A DNA stretch of 64,000 bases, taken from contig NC_011060.1 in assembly GCF_000020645.1 (NCBI RefSeq), positions 2,804,501-2,868,500 of the forward strand. The letters run 5' to 3'. This document shows positions 1 through 7,861 of the stretch, piece after piece (position 1 is the stretch's first letter; every line of letters starts with the position of its first letter). Both the position numbers and the translations under genes were made by a program. The stretch comes from Pelodictyon phaeoclathratiforme BU-1. Lineage in GTDB: Bacteria; Bacteroidota; Chlorobiia; Chlorobiales; Chlorobiaceae. The notes under the pieces were generated by a model, which was not told the origin of the DNA, ran no database searches, and saw nothing but the letters and a program-made list of their open reading frames with translations.

Positions 1-142
1 TCTTTTGCCGTTCTTATCGCCATGGAAGTTTCAAAATTGAACGACTCGTTTTTCCCAACCCCTCCAGGTTCCCTGAAAGAAAAACTCTTAAACCGAAACC
101 CTGAATACTGAATACCAATTGGAGATCTCTTTTCCATGACGG

Positions 143-547
143 TCAACCAACCATTGAATGTCCCGCACTGTTTATGAAATAAATTTTTGTACCAATACAA
201 AGGGCAGGCATACTGGTGCTCTTCACCCCTTCACCCAACTCCCACACGCTATCATCACCAATAACGGTGCTCCCCTCGCTTTTATGCTGACAGGGAATCT
301 CAATGACATTCTGGCCAAGTGCAACCTCAAATTCAACAATAGTTTTCAGTGTCGGATTGGCCCATCCGGCAACTATCCGGCTGATGTACGACTCGTTTTT
401 ACCAAGCTTTTCGGCAAGTTGACGCTGAGTTATACCGCTCACTTTCATGATTTCAGTAACCCTTACCGCAAACGCACCCTGACGCTCAACAAACCTCCTT
501 GTAGTGGGCGATACCGCCGCTGCCGCTTTTCTGAGCAATGATGTCAT
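143..547 (-). CDS. XRE-family HTH protein, probable antitoxin
   Basis: A 134-residue protein with a helix-turn-helix of the XRE/Cro type at about residues 37-85 (the stretch around ITQRQLAEKLGKNESYISRI is the classic recognition region). It starts 15 bases after the stop of the 159-residue gene upstream on the same strand, so the two form one small operon. In HigBA-like modules the toxin comes first and an XRE antitoxin second, as here; the protein would bind its own promoter and neutralise the toxin. The C-terminal 50 residues have no motif I recognise. It could also be a lone transcriptional regulator. Confidence 0.75.
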   Translation of the reverse strand: MTSLLRKAAAAVSPTTRRFVERQGAFAVRVTEIMKVSGITQRQLAEKLGKNESYISRIVAGWANPTLKTIVEFEVALGQNVIEIPCQHKSEGSTVIGDDSVWELGEGVKSTSMPALCIGTKIYFINSAGHSMVG

Positions 548-561
548 GATCTTATAACGAG

Positions 562-1041
562 TCAGATGTAAAAGTTAAGATTACCCGCCATCATACCAGT
601 GGTTGCATCAATAATGATGTCACGGGACTTCTGACGGGCCTGAATCAGCTCATCAATCCTTTGCAGTTTTTCGGCAGCATCACGAAGCACCCCGTCATCC
701 TGATAGGTACGGGTTCTTTTGATCCCCCCTGAACCGGCAATCAGCAGTACACTTGACCATCGCAGACAAAAAAGCCTCAGAGGGCCATTATCATAATGAA
801 ACGCTGCCAGAGAATCCCTGATTGAGCCCTCCCTGATTTTGAAAAAGTGCTCCTTGAAACCAAAAGAATCAACCATGTCTTCAAGACGTGAAACAAGAGA
901 GTCAAAATCTTTGGAAGCCTGTATCCTCCTGTCTTCCAAAAACTTGTCAAGCTCGCTCTTCTCTTCACCCTCAAAACGAACAGAATAGAGTGCCCCACCA
1001 AGCCCATGCTCCTGATAGACGATCTCAAAGCCGCGCTTCAC
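562..1041 (-). CDS. Probable type II toxin partner (HigB/RelE-like)
   Basis: 159 residues, soluble, no signal peptide. The central part (KIREGSIRDSLAAF, then RLFCLRWSSVLLIAGSGGIKRTRTY) has the pattern of Gp49/HigB-type RelE-superfamily toxins: a basic strand, a short hydrophobic strand and a Gly-Lys turn. It precedes an XRE antitoxin candidate by 15 bases on the same strand. Function as an mRNA interferase is inferred from this order and the weak fold pattern, not from a recognised catalytic residue. Its upstream neighbour hemE is separated by about 240 bases and a terminator. Confidence 0.5.
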   Translation of the reverse strand: MKRGFEIVYQEHGLGGALYSVRFEGEEKSELDKFLEDRRIQASKDFDSLVSRLEDMVDSFGFKEHFFKIREGSIRDSLAAFHYDNGPLRLFCLRWSSVLLIAGSGGIKRTRTYQDDGVLRDAAEKLQRIDELIQARQKSRDIIIDATTGMMAGNLNFYI

Positions 1042-1220
1042 TTATAAGTTAAGTTTTTCTTCATGGAAAACAAAAAATCACTTCTTCCGCCAAATTTACC
1101 AATCATCACGGCTCCAACAAATGGCTGCGACTTCGATCATCTGCCTGACCATCACGGTGCTTATGGTGCTTGAGTTCATAAGTTCCTGAAAAAACGGGTT
1201 TACAAACGACAGTAATAATA

Positions 1221-1260
1221 AAAAACTCCGCCTCGTGCAGAACACAGGGCGGAGTTAAAA
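1221..1260 (-). terminator. Rho-independent terminator of hemE
   Basis: Nine-base-pair GC-rich stem (aactccgcc at 1225-1233 pairing with ggcggagtt at 1248-1256) followed on the minus strand by a T-rich run. It lies 23 bases beyond the hemE stop codon. Confidence 0.8.
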
Positions 1261-1282
1261 TGGGGAAAAAGAGCAGTAACCC

Positions 1283-2338
1283 TTAGTGGTACTGTGCGCT
1301 CTCTTCCTTGACAAACTCAACAAGCAGTTTCAGATTTTCCGGATCCATATCGGGCAGAATGCCATGACCGAGGTTGAAAACGTGGCCTGAATGTTCGGTA
1401 TGCTGGCCAAAAGACTTCAAAATTTTGGAGGCTTCAGCTTTGATTCTGTCGGGTGTACCGTAGAGTACCGTTGGATCAAGGTTACCCTGCAGAGCTACAC
1501 GGTCGCCAAGTTCAGCGCGTGCCTTGCCGATATCAATACCCCAGCCGAGACCCATGGCCTCACAACCGGTATCAGCGATATCAGAAAGAATGGTGTTGCA
1601 ATCCTTTGAGAAGACGATGACCGGAGTGTCAGGATATTTTGCCTTGATGGCCTGAACGGTATCCTTGATGTAGGGAAGGGCGTATTCACGATAGTCGTCC
1701 TCGGAGAGTGCGCTTGCCCATGAGTCGAATATCTGGATGGCATCGGCGCCAGCTTCGATCTGCTTGAGCACGTAGGCCGTGATAACACCGGAAATCTTGC
1801 CAAGCAGCGCATGGGCCATTGCCGGCTCACGGTACATCATCTTTTTGGCATAGGCATAGTTTTTCGATCCACCGCCTTCAACTGCATAGGTAAAGAGCGT
1901 CCATGCCGCGCCGGTAAAGCCGATGAGGGGAACACGGTTGTCGAGTTCTCTCTTGGTCATGCGAAGTGCATCAAGCACATAGCCAAGCTTTTCATCGATA
2001 TCAGGAACAATCAGCTTGTCGATATCGGCCTGTGAACGGATCGGCGGTGTGAGTTTGATCCCTTTGGACTCGATAATTTCGACATTCATGCCCATGGCTT
2101 CATTAACCACAAGAATATCAGAAAAAATAATAGCCGCATCCACACCCATCAGTTCAACAGGCTGAATGGTAACCTCGGTTGCCAGTTCCGGAGTTTTACA
2201 GAGGGTTAAAAAATCGGTTTTTTCTCTCACAGCACGGTACTCCGGCAAATAACGACCTGCCTGACGCATCACCCAGATGGGGGTTCTGGAACATGGCTGG
2301 CGTTTTAGTGCCCGGAGAAAAAGATCATTTTTGAGCAT
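1283..2338 (-). CDS. hemE: Uroporphyrinogen decarboxylase
   Basis: Converts uroporphyrinogen III to coproporphyrinogen III in the cytoplasm, the branch toward haem and (bacterio)chlorophyll. 351 residues, the usual length. The first signature (PIWVMRQAGRYLPEYR) is at about residues 20-35 and the second (GFTGAAWTLFTYAVEGG) at about 140-156; substrate-binding Arg and Asp residues sit in these blocks. I chose the ATG at 2338, three codons inside the longest frame, because HemE proteins of green sulfur bacteria start with MLKND. It is transcribed alone, with its own terminator downstream. In a phototroph it supplies both haem and the very large BChl pool of the chlorosome. Confidence 0.97.
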   Translation of the reverse strand: MLKNDLFLRALKRQPCSRTPIWVMRQAGRYLPEYRAVREKTDFLTLCKTPELATEVTIQPVELMGVDAAIIFSDILVVNEAMGMNVEIIESKGIKLTPPIRSQADIDKLIVPDIDEKLGYVLDALRMTKRELDNRVPLIGFTGAAWTLFTYAVEGGGSKNYAYAKKMMYREPAMAHALLGKISGVITAYVLKQIEAGADAIQIFDSWASALSEDDYREYALPYIKDTVQAIKAKYPDTPVIVFSKDCNTILSDIADTGCEAMGLGWGIDIGKARAELGDRVALQGNLDPTVLYGTPDRIKAEASKILKSFGQHTEHSGHVFNLGHGILPDMDPENLKLLVEFVKEESAQYH

Positions 2339-2460
2339 GCAACGCAATAATTTGATGGGTTAACAAAACAAGGGCCCGTCAGATCGTCCGGTAATTCCCC
2401 GGCTGAGAGCAAAGTAAAAACGCAAAGCTACACTTTTTTAGCCTTTTTTTAAAACTTTCC

Positions 2461-2483
2461 GGAAGATGAGTAGATGCATCTTC
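2461..2483 (-). terminator. Possible terminator hairpin of the sdh operon
   Basis: gaagatg (2462-2468) pairs with catcttc (2477-2483). The hairpin overlaps the stop codon of the last sdh gene and is followed on the minus strand by a short T and A tract. The T-run is weak, so efficiency is uncertain. Confidence 0.4.
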
Positions 2484-3330
2484 AGCACACAATGTGACGT
2501 TTGATGCCAAGTTGTTTGGCACTGTAGCCAAGAGCAAGACCAATCATTTCGGAAATATGAAAAACAGGAATAGAACTCTCAACGCCGGCATGTTTGAGCG
2601 CCTTGGCCTGATAGCCGTCAAGCGACGTATGGCAGAGCGGACAGGGTGTTACAATGAAATCAGCTTTTGAGTCAATAGCCTCTTTAAGCGCCTCTGCCGC
2701 CACACTGAGCGACTCTTGCTCAGCAACCAGCAGGGTATGGAATCCACAGCAGCGATTTTTATGTTTATAGGGAATGGTTTGTCCACCCAAAGCCTCAATC
2801 AACTGATCAAGTGAGGTTGGATCAAGCGGATTATCATGACCAAGAACCGTGGATGGCCGAAGGATATGGCAGCCATAAAATGGAGCTATCCGATAATTTT
2901 TCAGCGGAACCTTCACCTTCTGACGAATGGTATCGAGCCCGACATCATCAACCAGTACCCAAAGAAGATGGCGCACCTCAGCAGTACCACGATATTCAAG
3001 CCCCTCTTTTTTGAGGATATCGTTAATCTCTTTTTTCAGTTCCGGCGACTCATCAAGCTTTTTCTTTGCTGTACGGATCGTCATAAGGCAGGTATTGCAG
3101 GAGACAATAAGATCAAGCCCCATCTTTTCGGCAAATGCAATATTGCGTCCATTGACCAGCGCAAAATGTTTCGGGCTGACATAGTCAAGATTGCTTCCCC
3201 CGCAACAGGTGCCTTCGTGCAGTTTGACAAACTCAATTCCAAGATCTTTCTGCCAAAGCTCAATCGAACGGTCTACCTCCTTGGTCATAGACTCATTGAT
3301 GCAGCTCAGGTAATATGCATATCGCTTCAT
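2482..3330 (-). CDS. Succinate:quinone reductase subunit C/E, CCG-domain (HdrB-like)
   Basis: 282 residues with two CCG (cysteine-rich) motifs: CTCCGGSN at about 40-48 and NRCCGFH at about 192-198, each completed by further cysteines (SCNTC, TPCPLC). This is the heterodisulfide-reductase-B-like subunit that replaces the haem membrane anchor in 'E-type' succinate dehydrogenase/fumarate reductase; it associates with the membrane and passes electrons between quinone and the Fe-S subunit. It is last in the operon sdhA-sdhB-this gene, with 17 bases between it and sdhB. In green sulfur bacteria the complex works in the reductive TCA cycle as fumarate reductase. No transmembrane segment is visible. 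Confidence 0.88.
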   Translation of the reverse strand: MKRYAYYLSCINESMTKEVDRSIELWQKDLGIEFVKLHEGTCCGGSNLDYVSPKHFALVNGRNIAFAEKMGLDLIVSCNTCLMTIRTAKKKLDESPELKKEINDILKKEGLEYRGTAEVRHLLWVLVDDVGLDTIRQKVKVPLKNYRIAPFYGCHILRPSTVLGHDNPLDPTSLDQLIEALGGQTIPYKHKNRCCGFHTLLVAEQESLSVAAEALKEAIDSKADFIVTPCPLCHTSLDGYQAKALKHAGVESSIPVFHISEMIGLALGYSAKQLGIKRHIVC

Positions 3331-3347
3331 CCAGCAGTTCTCCCCTG

Positions 3348-4382
3348 TTATTTTTTATGAGCTTTATGATCCTGCTTCACATGTTCGGTCATCTCCCTGA
3401 ACATTACGCGGAAGATCTTGATCCCCTTGGCTGATTTTACCAGCGGCGGTGGTGGTGGAGTCCGGCGTTTCATGATCATCTTCATGGCCATCGGCAGAAG
3501 GTTCTGCATTGTCCAGAAGACTCCATTGGTACGGATCGGAAGAGTAGCTTCGACCAGCTTGCCTTTCTTTTCAATGTCGGACATAAAGGCTTCAGCATGT
3601 TTGGAACCACTCGTATCCTTCATTCCCCGGCTCTCAATGGCATCTTCACGTATTCCATGAATGGCATCCATGATCGGAATGCTTTTGACGCAACTCTCCT
3701 GACAGCGGTAGCAGTGTGTACAGTCCCAAACGCCATGATCCTTGACCAGCTCGGCGAGACGCCGCTCATGGAGGGAATCCCGACTGTCAACATTCATGCG
3801 GTACGATTTCAGCAGCACGGCAGGCGAAACGTACTCCTTGTTCGCTCTCAAAATGCTGCATTCAGAGACACATGAAGCGCAAAGAATACAGTCTGTCGCC
3901 TTATCATAGCGAAGGAACTCATCCTCAGAGATCAGGAACTCTTTCTTGCCCATCTGGGCCTCGGGCATCGTTGAGTCAACCCAGTTTGAGTAGTGTGTCA
4001 TTTTATCAACAACCGGGTCCATATCAACAATAAGATCCTTGATAAGCGGCAGGTTGCGCAACGGCTCAACCTTTATGACACCAGGCTCGCGGCTTTTGGC
4101 AAGCACATCCCATACCTGAGTCGTGCAGGCAAGCTGGGAGAGCCCATTGATTCTCATGCCGCACGAGCCACAGATTCCTGCCTGACAAAAAGCCCTGAAG
4201 CTGACCGATCCATCAATATGCTCTTTGATATAATTCAACGACCTGAGCACCGTAATACCTCTCTCAACCGGAATGGTATAATCGTCAAAATAGGATTTAC
4301 TGTCAACCTGCGGATTGAAGCGGAAAACCCGGAAGGTTACATCTTTTTTCCCTTCTTTATGCTGTTCTATTGGCGCCGTCAT
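3348..4382 (-). CDS. sdhB: Succinate dehydrogenase/fumarate reductase iron-sulfur subunit
   Basis: About 344 residues. The N-terminal ferredoxin domain carries the [2Fe-2S] ligands C-x4-C-x2-C-x11-C (near residues 66-86). The C-terminal half has two further cysteine clusters (CILCASCVSEC and CTHCYRCQESC) for the [4Fe-4S] and [3Fe-4S]/[4Fe-4S] centres. It is longer than E. coli SdhB (about 238) as is usual for the E-type. The first in-frame codon is TTG; I place the start at the ATG two codons inside (4382), 11 bases after the sdhA stop. It links the flavoprotein to the CCG subunit. Confidence 0.93.
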   Translation of the reverse strand: MTAPIEQHKEGKKDVTFRVFRFNPQVDSKSYFDDYTIPVERGITVLRSLNYIKEHIDGSVSFRAFCQAGICGSCGMRINGLSQLACTTQVWDVLAKSREPGVIKVEPLRNLPLIKDLIVDMDPVVDKMTHYSNWVDSTMPEAQMGKKEFLISEDEFLRYDKATDCILCASCVSECSILRANKEYVSPAVLLKSYRMNVDSRDSLHERRLAELVKDHGVWDCTHCYRCQESCVKSIPIMDAIHGIREDAIESRGMKDTSGSKHAEAFMSDIEKKGKLVEATLPIRTNGVFWTMQNLLPMAMKMIMKRRTPPPPPLVKSAKGIKIFRVMFREMTEHVKQDHKAHKK

Positions 4383-4393
4383 AAGCAAAATAG

Positions 4394-6097
4394 TTAATAA
4401 GTTCTTTCCTTAAGTTCATAACGTCCCATAGTCACCGGCTTTTCACCAAGGACCACTTTGCCATCGACCAGGGTTGCCAATGTATGCTTGTGCCAGTTCT
4501 CGTCATCGCGAACAGGAAAATCAATCCGGGTATGAGAGCCCCGGCTTTCCTGGCGGGCATAAGCGCCGACTGCAACGGTTTCGGCCAGATCGAGCATATT
4601 TTTCAGTTCAAGCACCTGCATGAGATTGGTGTTGAAAACATCACTGGTGTCAAAGATACGGACTTTTTTAAAGCGTTCTTTAAGCTCCGCAATATCCTGG
4701 ATACCCTTCTGTATCAGAGAGGATTCCCTGAAAATACCAACGTTACTCGCCAATGTATGACCAAGATCTTCCCGCAAAGCGCCATACCGTTCATAGTGAC
4801 CGGATGCATGCATGCCTCCCCGGATCTCTTCATACTGCTCCTTGAGTTCGACTTCCGGTATCGTTCCCGGATCAAATTTGCCAGCCTCTTCAGCCGCTGT
4901 ATGGCCAGCAATACGACCGAACACAAGAATATCAAGCAGAGAATTTCCTCCAAGACGATTTGCACCATGAACCGATACGCAACCACACTCGCCAGCCGCA
5001 TAAACGCCCTGCATAACTGTTCGGCCAAAATTATCAGTGTCGATTCCTCCCATCGAATAATGAGCGGTCGGTCTGATCGGAATTGGCTCCTCTATGGGGT
5101 CAACGCCTTCAAATTGCATGGACATCTCTCGTATCTGGGGCAACCGCGACTTGATAAGGTCAGCCCCCAAATGGGTAAGGTCAAGATGGATATAGGTTCC
5201 TGCAGGGCTGTCAAATCCCCTCCCTTCATTGATCTCGGTTTCAATTGAGCGCGACACAAGATCCCGCGGGCCAAGTTCCATCTTCTCTTTCGCATATCTG
5301 GCCATGAAACGCTCTCCATCCTTGTTGACAAGGTAGCCACCTTCACCCCTCGCCCCTTCAGTGATGAGCAAGCCACTCTTTCTCAGTCCGGTGGGATGAA
5401 ACTGGACAAACTCCATATCTTTGAGAGGAATACCTGAGCGGAAAGCAATGGCCTGGCCATCGCCGGTATTGCCTGCAGCATTACTTGAGCGATTCCAGTA
5501 CATTTTGGCATATCCGCCAGTAGCAAAAATTACCGTCCTTGCCGGAAAAGCCTCAACTTTGCCACTCTTCATATTCATGGCAATAAGCCCTCTCGAACGA
5601 CTCCCGTTAACCGAAAGGCTCAGCGCAAAATACTCATTGAAAAAAATCACCCCTTTTTTCAAACACTGTTCGTAGAGTGTCTGCAGAATCGTGTGACCTG
5701 TTTTGTCGGAACAGTAACAACACCTTGGAAGAGTTGCTCCGCCGAATGGCCGCTGTGCTATGGTCTTGTCATCCATTCTTGACCACGGCGTCCCCATATT
5801 TTCAAGCTCACGAATAATTTTAGGCGCTTCAGAACAAAGCACATCAACCGCATCCTGATCGGCAAGATAATCGCTGCCCTTGATGGTGTCGAAAATATGC
5901 ATCTCAACCGTATCATTCTTTGCCTTGTTGGCAAGCGCAGCATTAGCGCCACCCTGAGCCGCAGAGGTATGCGACCGATTGGGATAGACTTTGGTAAGAA
6001 CGGCAATATTGAGTGCCGGATTCGTTTTCATTGCCTCCATGGCGGCATAAAGTCCGGCACCCCCACCACCAACAATGACAATATCAAATGGTTTCAT
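4394..6097 (-). CDS. sdhA: Succinate dehydrogenase/fumarate reductase flavoprotein subunit
   Basis: 567 residues. FAD-binding GGGGAG near residue 10-15, the RSHTSAAQGG block at 41-50 whose His43 is the expected covalent FAD ligand, and the active-site blocks HPTG and RGEGG further on. Catalyses succinate/fumarate interconversion on the cytoplasmic face of the membrane; in Chlorobiaceae it runs as fumarate reductase in the reductive TCA cycle. First gene of a three-gene minus-strand operon with only 11 bases to sdhB. Complete, no unusual residues noted. Confidence 0.96.
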   Translation of the reverse strand: MKPFDIVIVGGGGAGLYAAMEAMKTNPALNIAVLTKVYPNRSHTSAAQGGANAALANKAKNDTVEMHIFDTIKGSDYLADQDAVDVLCSEAPKIIRELENMGTPWSRMDDKTIAQRPFGGATLPRCCYCSDKTGHTILQTLYEQCLKKGVIFFNEYFALSLSVNGSRSRGLIAMNMKSGKVEAFPARTVIFATGGYAKMYWNRSSNAAGNTGDGQAIAFRSGIPLKDMEFVQFHPTGLRKSGLLITEGARGEGGYLVNKDGERFMARYAKEKMELGPRDLVSRSIETEINEGRGFDSPAGTYIHLDLTHLGADLIKSRLPQIREMSMQFEGVDPIEEPIPIRPTAHYSMGGIDTDNFGRTVMQGVYAAGECGCVSVHGANRLGGNSLLDILVFGRIAGHTAAEEAGKFDPGTIPEVELKEQYEEIRGGMHASGHYERYGALREDLGHTLASNVGIFRESSLIQKGIQDIAELKERFKKVRIFDTSDVFNTNLMQVLELKNMLDLAETVAVGAYARQESRGSHTRIDFPVRDDENWHKHTLATLVDGKVVLGEKPVTMGRYELKERTY

Positions 6098-6234
6098 ACG
6101 CTCAAATCTCCTTGTGAAGCTGTAAAGAGAACCTCACTGATTAAATGAACGGGCACGGCAAAAGCAAGTGCCCCGTTCACTGAAATTGGTCTTTCTGGTA
6201 TTATTGAGGAAAGCTGTGCAACGTACCCCGATGG

Positions 6235-6687
6235 CTAAAGGGCTACATGATCATCATGAACAGGAAGTTCCTCAACAGCATGAAGCACATCTGTCATATT
6301 TAGGATACCTATAATCTTATTGTTTTCCATAACAGTAAGGCGTCTGACATTACTCCTTTTCATCAGACGAAGAGCGTACTTGACCCTGAGACCGGGATTA
6401 ACACTGATAACCGGCTTGCTCATAATCTGAAACACAGGCGTATTCCATGGATCACGATAAACATCCTCTCCCGGATCAATCACTTTTTCAAGAATATCTT
6501 TTTCAGTCACAATACCATAACAATCATCCTCGTTACGAGGCTCAACAATAAGACCACTCTCCCGGCTTCTTTTCATAATCTGCAGAGCTTCGGCAACCGT
6601 ACAGCTTCCTTTGATTATCTGAAAATCTTTCTGCATAAGGGCAGATACTGCAAGCGTACGCAATGTTATAAGCTGATCCATAGTCAT
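6235..6687 (-). CDS. CBS-domain pair protein
   Basis: 150 residues made almost entirely of two CBS domains (roughly 17-75 and 87-145), each ending in the typical pattern of ATP-binding Bateman modules (GIVTEKDILEKV and GILNMTDVLHAV). Such stand-alone proteins sense adenine nucleotides and regulate partner enzymes; the partner here is unknown. It has its own 5' region of about 200 bases and is separated from sdhA by 137 bases. The start could be either Met1 or Met3. Confidence 0.85.
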   Translation of the reverse strand: MTMDQLITLRTLAVSALMQKDFQIIKGSCTVAEALQIMKRSRESGLIVEPRNEDDCYGIVTEKDILEKVIDPGEDVYRDPWNTPVFQIMSKPVISVNPGLRVKYALRLMKRSNVRRLTVMENNKIIGILNMTDVLHAVEELPVHDDHVAL

Positions 6688-6883
6688 CAGGTTACTTATT
6701 ATTAAAAAAACAGATAACGCCCATTTTTACCGTTCAGCAGAGTAAATGACAGGCCACCGATTTTATTGTCAAGAAAGCAGAAAAAGGGAGGATTGCCAGA
6801 TTTATGAACACAACCGGCAACGTAAACGTAATTTATAAAAAAAAACAACATAAATGCAAAAACTGACCGCTCAAAACGAGGAA

Positions 6884-7525
6884 TTATGCAATTCCATGCC
6901 TCTTTTTATATGCTGCCCAGTTCTGTTTAAGAGCAAGAAATGCATTGAAATCACCCTGCAGCAAAAAAGGATTGGAAGCACGCTCCCTGCTGATTGATGA
7001 AATCGGCGACAGGCCGTAATCGTGACCGGGGTAGACTGTTGTCTCTGCCGGCAGCAACATGAGTTTATCCTGCAACGAATGGTATTCAGCAAACGCCTGC
7101 TCTTCTGTGCCGGTACCGCCCACCTTCCCTGTAAAAAGGGTGTCACCAGTAAAAAGAGCATCACCAACATGAATACAAATGGAATCCGCCGTATGTCCTG
7201 GTGTATGAAGAATACGAGCCTCAAGAGAACCAAGAGGAAAGAGCGCTCCATCCTCAACGGTAATACCTGTCCTCGGACAGGTATCACCGAAAAGCAGGGG
7301 AGAAAGAGCTGTCATCACACCAATAGCCTCATTCCCATTGGTATGATCGTCATGACCGTGAGTTGAAAAAACAAAACGGATCACAAATCCCTGTTCGGCA
7401 GCAAACTGCACAATAATGGCGGGATTGAAAGAAGCGTCAATGACTATGGCCTCTTTTGAAACTTCATCAGCAACGAGGTAACCAAAATTTCTGTCGCCAC
7501 CTGTCCGAAACTGTTTGACAATCAT
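6884..7525 (-). CDS. Metallo-beta-lactamase-fold hydrolase (glyoxalase II / persulfide dioxygenase-like)
   Basis: 213 residues. Metal ligands are visible: H56-x-H58-x-D60-H61 (THGHDDH), H111 in HTPGHT, D128 in TGDTLFTG and H168 in YPGHDYG. This is the glyoxalase-II/ETHE1 branch of the MBL superfamily, which acts on thioesters or persulfides. Last gene of the operon with the CstR-like regulator and the RND pump, 14 bases after the 102-residue gene. With a CstR-type repressor at the head of the operon, a role in persulfide or thiol detoxification is attractive, but the sequence alone does not separate that from hydroxyacylglutathione hydrolase. Confidence 0.8.
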   Translation of the reverse strand: MIVKQFRTGGDRNFGYLVADEVSKEAIVIDASFNPAIIVQFAAEQGFVIRFVFSTHGHDDHTNGNEAIGVMTALSPLLFGDTCPRTGITVEDGALFPLGSLEARILHTPGHTADSICIHVGDALFTGDTLFTGKVGGTGTEEQAFAEYHSLQDKLMLLPAETTVYPGHDYGLSPISSISRERASNPFLLQGDFNAFLALKQNWAAYKKRHGIA

Positions 7526-7539
7526 GGAGTTTCCCTTGA

Positions 7540-7848
7540 TCAGGCTGTTTTTTCAACGTTCATCAGAAAGGCCCTTGCCGGAAAATCCTTATCCTCGGCT
7601 ATAGGATTCTTTTCAAGTTCAACCATGATCGCCTCTGCCTTGTCGTCATCAAGAATGGCAAAACAGAGCGATGAATAGGTTGCCGACACCTCATCTGAAG
7701 GCCACCAAGACTGCTGCTGCAGCTTTTTCCGGTCACAGTTGCAGCCCCGGATTGCAACATTGCTGAACATGTGTACCTGATACTTCTGGAAGAGAGCCCG
7801 CACTTGCGGACGGGTCTCCTCGTGCCCCATAATAGCAAGAAATTTCAT
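7540..7848 (-). CDS. Small conserved protein of the RND operon, possible PII-like fold
   Basis: 102 residues, no signal peptide or membrane segment. The beginning (MKFLAIMGHEETRPQVRALFQKY) and the alternation of strands and helices suggest a ferredoxin-like/PII-like fold seen in small proteins encoded with metal or drug efflux pumps. Two cysteines and a basic patch (GCNCDRKK) lie in the middle and could bind metal. It sits 13 bases downstream of the RND pump gene. I do not recognise a named family. Confidence 0.6.
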   Translation of the reverse strand: MKFLAIMGHEETRPQVRALFQKYQVHMFSNVAIRGCNCDRKKLQQQSWWPSDEVSATYSSLCFAILDDDKAEAIMVELEKNPIAEDKDFPARAFLMNVEKTA

Positions 7849-7861
7849 GTGATGGCCTCTT

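Noticed and set aside
4484..5248. 254-codon frame opposite sdhA
   Set aside because: Antisense shadow of a well-supported gene.
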